Notes: generated by a model from the sequence alone, not told the origin. DNA of 23,892 nt from JANXQG01 sp037147235 (GCA_037147235.1 JBAWVO010000071.1:1-23892), one strand, 5' to 3'; shown: positions 6,957-13,199, counted from the stretch's first letter. Numbers and translations: made by a program.

Positions 6957-7844
6957 ATGAATATGAGAACCTTTGCTTTGCTGCTGAGTTTCGTTCTTTG
7001 TGGCGGTTGCCTTGGGGCCGAACCCAAACCTGCCTCAACGCCGTTGCAGGCCAAAGAGCCAAGCTACGCAGGAAAGACCCTGAGTGAGTGGACTGTTCTA
7101 GCAAAGGACAAGGACGAAGAGGTTCGGAGGTGTGCTTCTCAAGCCCTTGGGAAGATCGGTCCCGCAGCCATTCCAGCCCTTGCCGAATTGCTCAAGGATA
7201 AGGATTCCGAGGTCCGAGATGTTGCTATTGTGGCCTTTTGGAAGGTCGGTCCTACAGCAATTCCAACCCTCACCGCATTGCTCAAGGACAAAGACGAGCA
7301 TGTCCGGCAGGCTGCTTCCTTAGCTGTTGGGGCAATCCGTGGTTCCACAGCGATTCCAGCCATTACCGAATTGCTCAAGGACAAGAACGAGTATGTTCGG
7401 CTGGCCGCTGCCAACGCTTTGGGAAACATTGGCTCCGACGCGGCGGCAGCCGTGCCGGTCCTCACCGAATTGCTCAAGGATAGGGATAAACTCATTCGAT
7501 ATGCCTCTGCCGATGCTCTGGCAAAAATTGGCGCCCAGGCGAAGACCACCGTCCAGGCCCTCACGGAATTGCTCAATGACAAAGATTCTGACGTTCGGCA
7601 GGCCGCTGTTCGAGCTTTGGGAAGCATCGGCCCCGACGCGAAGACCGCCATCCCCGTCCTAATAGACTTACTCAAAGACAAGGATTGGTTGGTTCGGGAC
7701 TACGCTGTATGGACCCTGGGGAATATCGGCCCCGACGCAAAGACAGCAATCCCATCCCTCACACCACTGCTCAACGATAAGAATGAGTTCATTCGCAAGG
7801 CAACAGCCGAGGCATTGGATAAGATTAAGAAGGAAACAAAGTAG
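6957..7844 (+). CDS. Exported HEAT-repeat protein
   Basis: The 295-residue product has an N-terminal signal (MNMRTFALLLSFVLCGGCLGAE). The cysteine after LCGG could be a lipidation site, but the lipobox is imperfect. From about residue 40 it is made of eight HEAT-like units of 30-33 residues with the pattern KDKD, VR, AA, ALG, IG, A, AIP, L, ELL, typical of PBS-lyase-type HEAT repeats that form a superhelical binding surface. The units are similar at DNA level too, which suggests recent expansion. Start choice: ATG 6957 is the first that begins the signal peptide; an open frame from 6855 adds a non-hydrophobic leader. The partner is unknown. The gene sits between core 6805 and attC-like site F. 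Confidence 0.8.
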   Translation: MNMRTFALLLSFVLCGGCLGAEPKPASTPLQAKEPSYAGKTLSEWTVLAKDKDEEVRRCASQALGKIGPAAIPALAELLKDKDSEVRDVAIVAFWKVGPTAIPTLTALLKDKDEHVRQAASLAVGAIRGSTAIPAITELLKDKNEYVRLAAANALGNIGSDAAAAVPVLTELLKDRDKLIRYASADALAKIGAQAKTTVQALTELLNDKDSDVRQAAVRALGSIGPDAKTAIPVLIDLLKDKDWLVRDYAVWTLGNIGPDAKTAIPSLTPLLNDKNEFIRKATAEALDKIKKETK

Positions 7845-7846
7845 CG

Positions 7847-7979
7847 GCCGCCAACACCGCCCGCCCGCTGAGGCCCTGCGGGCACGCCTTGGCCGTGGTG
7901 CAGGCCGCCTCGCCGAAGTAGAATCAACCGTAGCTTGACGCTGGTCGCTCCGGTTGGGGCGGCGTCGGGCAAGTTTACC
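7847..7979 (+). repeat. attC-like recombination site F
   Basis: This 133-nt site begins two bases after the HEAT gene stop codon with R'' GCCGCCAAC (7847-7855) and ends at core GTTTACC (7973-7979). It is the homologue of site D and shares central blocks with site A. CCGCCAAC is complementary at 8 of 8 to GTTGGCGG at 6805-6812, in front of the HEAT gene. GCCCG near R'' can pair with CGGGC just before the core. Sites D and F diverge exactly at the GTT core. Confidence 0.6.
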
Positions 7980-8002
7980 ATTAGCGGTGCCGAGGAGTTG
8001 TG

Positions 8003-8788
8003 ATGAAGGCGATCCTCAGTGATATTCATGGCAACTTGGAAGCGTTGCATGCCGTCCTGGACGACATTGCACGCCTACGCGTGGACTCGATCTACAATCT
8101 TGGCGACACCACCGGCTATGGACCGGACCCAGTCGCGTGCATCGACCTTTCGTTGAACATGGCCGTTGTCTTGCAAGGCAACTTCGACAACGCTGTCTTC
8201 ACCGGGACAAGCGGATTCAGTGTCTACGCCGAGCAGAGTATCATCTGGACGCAGTTCCTGCTTGAGTCCTCGGCCCAGGATGCTGCGACGCAGTGCCGCC
8301 GCATCGAGTTTCTCGGAGGCCTCCCCAGCAGCCATGCAGAGGAAGACTCGCTTTACGTGCATGGTTCTCCCGGACACGCGGGCTTCGCCCCTGATCTTGA
8401 AGCTTACCGGAACGAGTATCTTTTCCCTGAAGACATCTGCAACCGGCAGAAGATGGAGCGGATCGACAGACAGTTCGAGCACGTCTGCTTCAACGGGCAC
8501 ACGCACGTTCCGGGAATCTTTATCGAGGGCGGCCCCGAGGGCTGGCAGTACCTTTCGTCCGTAGAATGCGGAGCGGGTTTCCAACTAGACGACCGTAAGG
8601 TGATCTGTAATGTGGGTTCGGTCGGTCAACCACGAGATGAGAACTGGCGGGCGGCGTACGTACTTTTCGACGGTACGACCATCTCTTATCGCCGCGTGGA
8701 ATACGATGTCGAGGCGACGATAGCTAAGATTTACGCGGTGCCAGAACTGGGAAACTTCACGGGCGACCGCCTTCGATTGGGGCGATAG
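8003..8788 (+). CDS. Metallophosphoesterase (YfcE/MJ0936-like)
   Basis: The 261-residue enzyme belongs to the calcineurin-like phosphoesterase superfamily, which uses two metal ions to split phosphomonoesters or diesters. Motifs appear in order: SDIHGN (D7, H9), NLGDTTGYGPDP (D35), QGNFD (N60), VHGSP near residue 117, and NGHTHVPG near residue 164. Together these supply the metal ligands. The GYGPDP and VGQPR signatures suit the single-domain YfcE/MJ0936 branch. The substrate is not inferable. The ATG at 8003 is preceded by GAGGAG; a GTG lies directly before it. It is the last gene of the putative cassette series, with core GTTTACC 24 bases upstream. Confidence 0.88.
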   Translation: MKAILSDIHGNLEALHAVLDDIARLRVDSIYNLGDTTGYGPDPVACIDLSLNMAVVLQGNFDNAVFTGTSGFSVYAEQSIIWTQFLLESSAQDAATQCRRIEFLGGLPSSHAEEDSLYVHGSPGHAGFAPDLEAYRNEYLFPEDICNRQKMERIDRQFEHVCFNGHTHVPGIFIEGGPEGWQYLSSVECGAGFQLDDRKVICNVGSVGQPRDENWRAAYVLFDGTTISYRRVEYDVEATIAKIYAVPELGNFTGDRLRLGR

Positions 8789-8951
8789 CCGCCAACCCGC
8801 CACGGCTGCAAAGTCGCTACGCGTCCGCCGCTTGGGTGGTGCAAGCCGGGGGAGGCGGGTAGCAAGGAGCCGTCACCCCCCTTCTGAGAACGCGTCGGTC
8901 ACCCTGATCCTCCGCGTCGAAGCAGCTCGGCCGGCGGCAAAAAGTTAGAAA
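8788..8951 (+). repeat. Degenerate attC-like site G
   Basis: GCCGCCAAC overlaps the last base of the phosphoesterase stop codon, as in sites D and F, and GGGTGGTGCAAGCC at 8833-8846 recalls the centre of site F. A possible core GTTAGAA lies at 8945-8951, but R'' does not complement the core in front of the gene (GTTTACC). I treat it as a decayed or rearranged end of the array. Confidence 0.28.
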
Positions 8952-9253
8952 ACCGGCGGTTTTTCTTGACCCGCAGACGATTTGAATCGCAGGATTTTGC
9001 CGGACTGCCTTATGGCGATTGCCTGTGGTGGTGCTGCCCCTCCTCCGCAGGCAAGGGCACCAATCTGCTGACCGTTCAACTGTCAGGCAGAGGGGTCGCT
9101 TCCCGAGGGAAACGGCCACATCGGGCAGTGCCAAATGGCTCAATTCTCTATGGGGCATTCGTCGGCTTTTCCGCGGAGTCTTCCCGGTAACCGGCGTCGG
9201 TGATAATATCAGAGCGTAGCTTTCGATCATAATCTCTTATGGAAGGGCATGGA
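8952..9253. other. Non-coding stretch after the cassette region
   Basis: No gene is supported here. AAAACC-GGC-GGTTTT (8950-8964) followed by TCTTG could be a weak terminator. The open frames on both strands are short and unsupported. The stretch ends in a GGAAGG-type ribosome binding site before the small frame at 9254. Confidence 0.35.
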
Positions 9254-9337
9254 ATGAGAAACTTCGTGATTGGTTTGCTTCTCGCAATGGCGGGGACGGC
9301 TTTGAGCGAGAGGCAAGAACCGCCGAAGGAACGTTGA
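9254..9337 (+). pseudogene. Signal-peptide stub (27 codons)
   Basis: A GGAAGG box lies 7 bases upstream of an ATG that opens MRNFVIGLLLAMAGTALSE, a convincing signal peptide, but the frame stops after 27 codons. It may be the 5' remnant of an exported protein whose body was deleted, possibly the target protein of the adjacent retroelement-like template. A genuine tiny exported peptide cannot be excluded. Confidence 0.3.
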
Positions 9338-9412
9338 ACCGCTCTTAGCGTTCGTGCGGCGCGCGGAGAGTCAGTCATTCCGTCGCCGAGTTATTGAAAG
9401 CATCGAGGGGTC

Positions 9413-9600
9413 TTGTCCGAAGGAGGCTCGAACCGCGTGAATCGCGGCGGCGGCTGGAACAACAACGCCAGGAACTGCCGGTCGGCGAACCGTAACAGGA
9501 ACACGCCTGAGAACCGGAACAACAACCTGGGCTTCCGCGTCTCCCAAGCCCGACGGAAAGTGGAGCACATCCGCCGAACAGGACAACAAAGCGATGTACC
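9413..9600 (+). repeat. DGR template-repeat-like segment (orphan)
   Basis: Read in frame from about 9425, this DNA encodes SNRVNRGGGW, NNNARNCRSANRNRN and TPENRNNNLGFRVS, the ending of a C-type-lectin/formylglycine-enzyme fold used as variable region in diversity-generating retroelements. All 11 asparagines are AAC codons, the adenine-rich codon that such systems mutate. An uncut series of AAC is typical of the template repeat rather than of a diversified target. The frame is open only from 9398, so the preceding lectin domain is absent, which also favours a template. The downstream bases resemble the tail that follows templates (QARRKVE if read). No reverse transcriptase or avd gene lies nearby. 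An alternative is a stranded 3' fragment of a sulfatase-modifying-factor-like gene. Confidence 0.55.
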
Positions 9601-9677
9601 GGCAGTCCCTGGACAAACATTCAACGATCGCGCCCAGCTACCCAAAGGTCTCCCCGGCATGGGGCCATGATTTCCAG

Positions 9678-9706
9678 TTGACCGGCGACCCGCAAATGTA
9701 CATAAT
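9678..9706 (+). promoter_or_regulatory. Sigma-70-type promoter of the abiEi remnant
   Basis: TTGACC (9678-9683) and CATAAT (9701-9706) are separated by exactly 17 bases. Transcription would start near 9713, just ahead of the AbiEi-like reading frame. The -10 box lies inside the left arm of a palindrome (9696-9743), so a bound repressor would block it. Confidence 0.6.
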
Positions 9707-9743
9707 ACCTCCAGATGTTGATTTCTGGTGGTAACTTGTACAT
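9696..9743. promoter_or_regulatory. Operator-like inverted repeat over the abiEi promoter
   Basis: Arms of 20 bases (9696-9715 and 9724-9743) match 16 of 20 around an 8-base centre. Each arm begins or ends in ATGTACA/TGTACAT and has TACC-N-CCAGA inward. The arm covers the -10 box. AbiEi antitoxins are known to repress their own operon by binding inverted repeats in the promoter, so this is probably the AbiEi operator. Confidence 0.6.
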
Positions 9744-10098
9744 GCTTCATCAACCCCCCCGCTCAATCACCCGCCGAGTACGGAAAATGCCCGGCAACTC
9801 TTTCATGCCCAGGGTGGGGGTTCTGCGCATGGCGGATGCGCTCAAACTGGGCATCCACCGCGTGACGCTCTATCGGATGCTTGAGGACGGGCTGCTCGAA
9901 CGCATGAGCCGTGGTCTTTATCGCCTTAGTGAGGCGGCCCCCCAGGGGAACCCTGACCTTGTGGCCGTCGCCAAACGGGTGCCTCAAGGTGTAATCTGCC
10001 TGGTATCGGCCCTGGCATTCCACGACCTGACGCTTCAGGTTCCCCACGCCATCGATGTTGCGACTGGGCGTAATGCGGAACCGCCACGACTGGATTAA
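9742..10098 (+). pseudogene. abiEi: AbiEi-type antitoxin, C-terminally truncated
   Basis: The frame encodes a winged-helix start (MPRVGVLRMADALKLGIHRVTLYRMLEDGLLERMSRGLYRLSE) and then GVICLVSALAFHDLTLQVPHAI, both characteristic of AbiEi, the antitoxin and autorepressor of type IV AbiE toxin-antitoxin systems. It stops after PPRLD, where family members continue into a C-terminal domain roughly as long again. The nucleotidyltransferase toxin AbiEii is absent and the downstream 50 bases hold no continuation. Starts at 9742 and 9787 are possible; 9715 lies in the operator. The N-terminal DNA-binding domain and its promoter look intact, so a solo repressor is conceivable, but decay is more likely. 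Confidence 0.7.
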
Positions 10099-10155
10099 GC
10101 GATATTCTTAGAAAGTGCGAAATACTCAGTGTGGCACAAGAAGACAACAGCGTGA

Positions 10156-11001
10156 CTACGGATGACTATGAGGAGTAACTCGGGTGGCCTCATCGCCGTA
10201 GAGTCGCGTCAGCCTTTCCCGAAGCATCAGCCGAGCACGCAGGAGTCGGACCTTGATCGCCGCTTGACTAAGCCCCAGGATTTCGGCTGTCTCGCGCGTC
10301 GAAAGTTCTTCGATGTCGCGCAACACGAATACCACCCGGTACTTTTCGTTGAGCGTAGCCAGAGCTTCGTCCACATGCAGTCGCGTTTCGTGCCGCATGG
10401 CAATATCCTCGGGCGTTTCGCTCCAGACGGCAATATACTCGGGGTGCGGGATCTCATCGTAAGTGTCGTCTGAGCCGTGGTCGTCGAGGGACGGACCGGC
10501 ACGGACTGCCCGTTTCCGTAACAAGGCAACCGCATGGTTCGTGGCAATTCGCAAGAGCCATGTGCGAAATTGCGATTCTTCGCGAAACTCACCCAGATGT
10601 TCGATTACGCTCACGAATGTTTGCTGGGTGACCTCCTCGGCGTCCTGGTGTTGCTGGACGATCCGGCGGGCAACACCGAAAACTTGCCGCTCGTATTTCA
10701 TCAAGAGCGATTCCATAGCGGCGAAATCGCCCGTCTTTGCTTGCTCGACGAGGGGGCGATCTTCATGGTTCTTGGCCTTCCACCGCTCACGCAATACACG
10801 GCTCAATTGCTGGTGCAATGCGGCCGGCAAATCATAGTGTTCGGCAGCCTTAAAAAGCTTGATTGTCTGCCGAATGTTATCGACAACGATCTGGCATGGA
10901 TTGCAGCCGCTGAGGTGCTCTTGGAACGGGCCGCAGATTCCCGGATCCAAATCGCCGTCCACGTACTCGTTTAGCGCGGCAAGTAGTTCTTCACATTTCA
11001 T
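10156..11001 (-). CDS. Fusion of zinc-finger anti-sigma domain and ECF sigma factor
   Basis: Residues 1-77 form a zf-HC2/ZAS-type anti-sigma domain (MKCEELL, then H29-x3-C33-x2-C36). Residues 80-281 form a complete ECF sigma factor: region 2 (YERQVFGVARRIV, DAEEVTQQTFVSV, FRTWLLRIATNHAVALLRKR) and region 4 (LNEKYRVVFVLRDIEELSTRETAEILGLSQAAIKVRLLRARLMLRERL). Normally these are two proteins, with the sigma gene first; here the anti-sigma part leads and is joined in frame. The N-terminus is about 60 percent identical by eye to the separate anti-sigma protein at 11451-11714. The fusion could be self-inhibited and released by redox change at the zinc site, given the thioredoxin gene nearby. An out-of-frame ATG at the junction hints at an ancestral separate start. 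Confidence 0.85.
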   Translation of the reverse strand: MKCEELLAALNEYVDGDLDPGICGPFQEHLSGCNPCQIVVDNIRQTIKLFKAAEHYDLPAALHQQLSRVLRERWKAKNHEDRPLVEQAKTGDFAAMESLLMKYERQVFGVARRIVQQHQDAEEVTQQTFVSVIEHLGEFREESQFRTWLLRIATNHAVALLRKRAVRAGPSLDDHGSDDTYDEIPHPEYIAVWSETPEDIAMRHETRLHVDEALATLNEKYRVVFVLRDIEELSTRETAEILGLSQAAIKVRLLRARLMLRERLTRLYGDEATRVTPHSHP

Positions 11002-11080
11002 GGTTTTCGCCCGCGGGGTCTAGGTCCACCAGTACTAGAGGTAAGTCAGAACCACCATTCTAACGACTCACGGCGGCGTG

Positions 11081-11230
11081 TTACAAGTCGAACATCGCCA
11101 TGAGTCGAGACTTACTGACGACGCCTTTCTGCTTGGCCATGATCCGGCCATTCTTGAACACCATAATACTGGCCCATCCATGGCTTGCTCCTCTTCCTTG
11201 AAGGCTTGCATTTGGCATCCGTTTGCCAAC
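11081..11230 (-). pseudogene. Decayed thioredoxin C-terminal fragment
   Basis: The minus frame ending at 11081 reads NASLQGRGASHGWASI then MVFKNGRIMAKQKGVVSKSRLMAMFDL. This aligns without gaps to the last part of a thioredoxin, where IPT-L-VFKNG would stand, but the cis-proline region is changed (WAS instead of IPT) and the WCGPC half is missing. The frame runs on upstream into unrelated codons that overlap the DUF2892 gene. It is probably the stump of a second thioredoxin gene, paralogous to the one at 11765. Confidence 0.5.
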
Positions 11231-11247
11231 AACGATGGCTATATCCG

Positions 11248-11454
11248 CTATTTTGGCCCGGCGACGCATGGTTTCATGCCCACGCGTCCCAGGAACCAGA
11301 CCATCGGGCACCAATTCGTGAAGGCCGATTGAAACAGGTTCAGGCCGACGAAAGCAGTCAGTCCGATCCAGTACGGACTGTGGAGCCAAGCGAGCAAGAT
11401 GCTCAAAAGCACAACAATCCCAGCAATCAGACGTAATCCTCGTTCGATCGTCAT
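11248..11454 (-). CDS. DUF2892 family small membrane protein
   Basis: The 68-residue protein shows the DUF2892/YgaP C-terminal pattern: MTIERGLRLIAGIVVLLSILLAW, a second helix IGLTAFVGLNLFQSAFTNW, then CPMVWFLGRVG. Two membrane helices and the conserved CP after the second one are clear. Family members often accompany rhodanese, thioredoxin or metal-response genes, fitting the neighbours here. Its ATG overlaps the stop codon of the upstream anti-sigma gene by four bases (ATGA), which suggests translational coupling. Confidence 0.85.
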   Translation of the reverse strand: MTIERGLRLIAGIVVLLSILLAWLHSPYWIGLTAFVGLNLFQSAFTNWCPMVWFLGRVGMKPCVAGPK

Positions 11455-11714
11455 TTTTGGTTTCCTTTCGGTTCAATGTGAAACTTTGCAGCCCATCGCT
11501 CACGCATGATGGCACAGAGCCTTTCGTGCAAGCCTGGGGGTAAAGACATCTCCTCACCGGCCCGATAGAGCGTAATTGTTTGACGGATGTTGTCGATCAC
11601 CAGCCGGCAGGAATGGCAGTCCGCCAAATGCTCCTGGAGTGTCTCGCAGAGGGCTGATTGGGTCTCTCCGTCCAAGTATTCATTTATCGCACTCAGAAGT
11701 TCTTGGCATTTCAT
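11451..11714 (-). CDS. Zinc-finger (zf-HC2) anti-sigma-like protein
   Basis: The 87-residue protein is a bare ZAS domain: MKCQELLSAINEYLDGE, then H29-x3-C33-x2-C36 (HLADCHSC), and helices ending RERWAAKFH. There is no membrane segment. It is a close paralogue of the N-terminus of the sigma fusion at 10156-11001. Such domains bind ECF sigma factors and often lose grip when the cysteines are oxidised. It lies between a thioredoxin gene and DUF2892 in a probable minus-strand operon. It may regulate the fused sigma factor in trans or bind another sigma factor. Confidence 0.85.
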   Translation of the reverse strand: MKCQELLSAINEYLDGETQSALCETLQEHLADCHSCRLVIDNIRQTITLYRAGEEMSLPPGLHERLCAIMRERWAAKFHIEPKGNQK

Positions 11715-11764
11715 GGCTTGTTACCCAAAACTTGCTCTGTCACTATGGATGCGCGACACGGCAG

Positions 11765-12259
11765 TCAGCGAGAAATCATAGACTTCAACTGGTTCTTGTT
11801 TGCTAGGCCGACAAGTTGCTCGGTTACGACCCCGTGCTTGAAAACCTTGAGACTCGGGATGGAATCGACACCGTATTGTGCCGCCAGATTCGGGCTATCT
11901 TCGACATTGATCTTGACGATTCGGGCCTCTGGAGTCTCCCCGGCTAGTTCCTCCAGCGTCGGCGCGAGTCGCTGGCAGGGACCGCACCAGTCGGCATAGA
12001 AGTCGACCAGGACAGGCATGTCGGATTTCAATACTAGGCTTTCAAAGTTGGTCTCGTTGGCGTGCTGGACTTGTGATTTTGCTTTTGCGACAGACATGTT
12101 CTCTTCTCCAAGTGTTGATGTGGTTGCGGGAGCTCGGTTACACGACCAAGCACCCGGAAAGCAGCTAGGACCTTTCTTGCTGAAGGCCACCGCCCCGGCA
12201 ACGCAAAGCACTCCGATGACGATGGGCATCAAGGATTTCCGGGATGATGTCGCTTGCAT
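11765..12259 (-). CDS. Thioredoxin, with optional membrane-anchored N-terminus
   Basis: The thioredoxin domain has the active site DWCGPCQ and the cis-proline turn SIPSLKVFKHG. Two starts are plausible. From 12097 it is a standard 110-residue cytosolic thioredoxin with GGAG six bases upstream. From 12259 it is 164 residues with an AAGGA box six bases upstream and a leader that has one membrane helix (LMPIVIGVLCVAGAVAF) and two extra cysteines. Both ribosome binding sites look good, so one gene may make a soluble and an anchored form. It heads the minus-strand cluster with the anti-sigma protein and DUF2892, suggesting a redox or thiol-stress unit. The symbol trxA would fit the short form only. 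Confidence 0.88.
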   Translation of the reverse strand: MQATSSRKSLMPIVIGVLCVAGAVAFSKKGPSCFPGAWSCNRAPATTSTLGEENMSVAKAKSQVQHANETNFESLVLKSDMPVLVDFYADWCGPCQRLAPTLEELAGETPEARIVKINVEDSPNLAAQYGVDSIPSLKVFKHGVVTEQLVGLANKNQLKSMISR

Positions 12260-12821
12260 GGTAGTTCCTTCTCGTTTCGCGTACGTGATATATGGTTCTA
12301 CAAGGACTGACGCACGGCTGCCGCTGACGGTTACAAAACAAATCCATGATCAGGAACACCGGGAAGTCTCGCTCTAATCCATCCGCACCCGGTTTACGGA
12401 TGATGTGAGCAGTGATGTTTTGTGGATTCTGGAAGCCAATTTCGATAAGCTGCGACTTCAATGACTCTCGGTCGAACCCATGATGGCGGATGTTAGAATG
12501 ATCGTAACCGCTCCTTCAGGCATGTCCATAGTACGGGGAGCAGCGACGGCATGGCATCTATGCCTTTGGTGGCGATGCGACTTCCTCAACAATCGTCTGG
12601 GCCGGTTTCGCCACAACCCGGAGAAGATCGTTCGGCCGTGGGTGAACTGGACGCAGAGGGGGAATCCGTGCTAGAATGGTCCGAGTTGCTGGCCTGGTCG
12701 GTTCTTGGCTAGCGGCAAACGGTAAGTTCGCATCTAGTGGTGAACTTCCGGCAAGTGGGAAATGTCCCGCAGAAGCAGGGATTGATTCCCTCTAAATCCC
12801 AAACACTGGATTCAGCAGAGA
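12260..12821. other. Divergent intergenic region
   Basis: This 560-base gap lies between the minus-strand thioredoxin and the plus-strand NifX-like gene and should hold both promoters. A minus frame at 12165-12461 and a plus frame at 12551-12712 are open, but neither resembles a known protein. AACTTCCGG-CAAGTGGGAAATGTCCCG near 12750 contains a small GGGA/TCCC hairpin. No confident promoter pair was found. Confidence 0.35.
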
Positions 12822-13199
12822 ATGAGAAGACGCATGAAAATCGCTCTACCTTCAAATGGCACCGAAGTCGATGAGCACTTTGGCCATTGCCAATGTTTCA
12901 CCATCTTTGACGTTGATGACGAGAACAAGATCGTATCGGAAGAGACCTTGACTCCCCCGCCTGGCTGCGGATGCAAGTCGAGCATCGTCCCACAACTGGC
13001 CAGTATGGGAGTATCGGTGATGTTGGCGGGCAATATGGGCGGTGGGGCCGTGAGCCTTCTGGCAAGCAACGGGATTAAGGTCATTCGCGGCTGCGCCGGT
13101 GACGTGCATGAAGTGGCTCGGGCGTGGTTGACAGGCATGGTCGATGATTCTGGGGCCAGTTGCCAGTCCCACGGTTCCGGTGGCTGTCCGGGACATTGA
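12822..13199 (+). CDS. NifX/NifB-type dinitrogenase iron-molybdenum cofactor domain protein
   Basis: The 125-residue product (121 if it starts at ATG 12834, MKIALP, the usual family start) is a single NifX/NifB-C domain: MKIALPSNG, DEHFGHCQCFTIFDVD, an internal GCGCKSS cysteine cluster, and the glycine-rich turn LAGNMGGGAVSLLASNGIKVIRGC. The tail is Cys/His-rich (CQSHGSGGCPGH), common in stand-alone members. These small proteins bind or carry iron-sulfur or Fe-Mo type clusters; no nitrogenase genes are near, so nitrogen fixation should not be inferred. GAGAAG lies just before the second start. Confidence 0.85.
   Translation: MRRRMKIALPSNGTEVDEHFGHCQCFTIFDVDDENKIVSEETLTPPPGCGCKSSIVPQLASMGVSVMLAGNMGGGAVSLLASNGIKVIRGCAGDVHEVARAWLTGMVDDSGASCQSHGSGGCPGH

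Noticed and set aside
7080..7840. Regular DNA repeats as a possible CRISPR array
   Set aside because: The periodicity is about 93-99 bases, in frame with eight HEAT units; there are no short spacers and no cas genes.
2465..10150. Direct repeat of the tRNA-Ser 3' end as an island att site
   Set aside because: No second copy of the T-arm/acceptor sequence was found near the right border.
9600..10155. Reverse transcriptase or avd gene for the DGR-like template
   Set aside because: All frames were scanned by eye; only the AbiEi-like frame is present and no YADD-type motif appears.
11081..11557. Minus-strand 158-codon frame as one gene
   Set aside because: Most of it overlaps DUF2892 and the anti-sigma gene in another frame; only the final part has thioredoxin resemblance, so only that part is listed, as a fragment.
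12165..12461. Minus-strand 98-codon frame upstream of thioredoxin
   Set aside because: Its 3' part overlaps the optional thioredoxin leader, no family resemblance is visible and no ribosome binding site stands out.
12822..13199. Evidence for nitrogen fixation
   Set aside because: Only a stand-alone NifX/NifB-C domain is present; these are widespread in non-diazotrophs and no nif genes are near.
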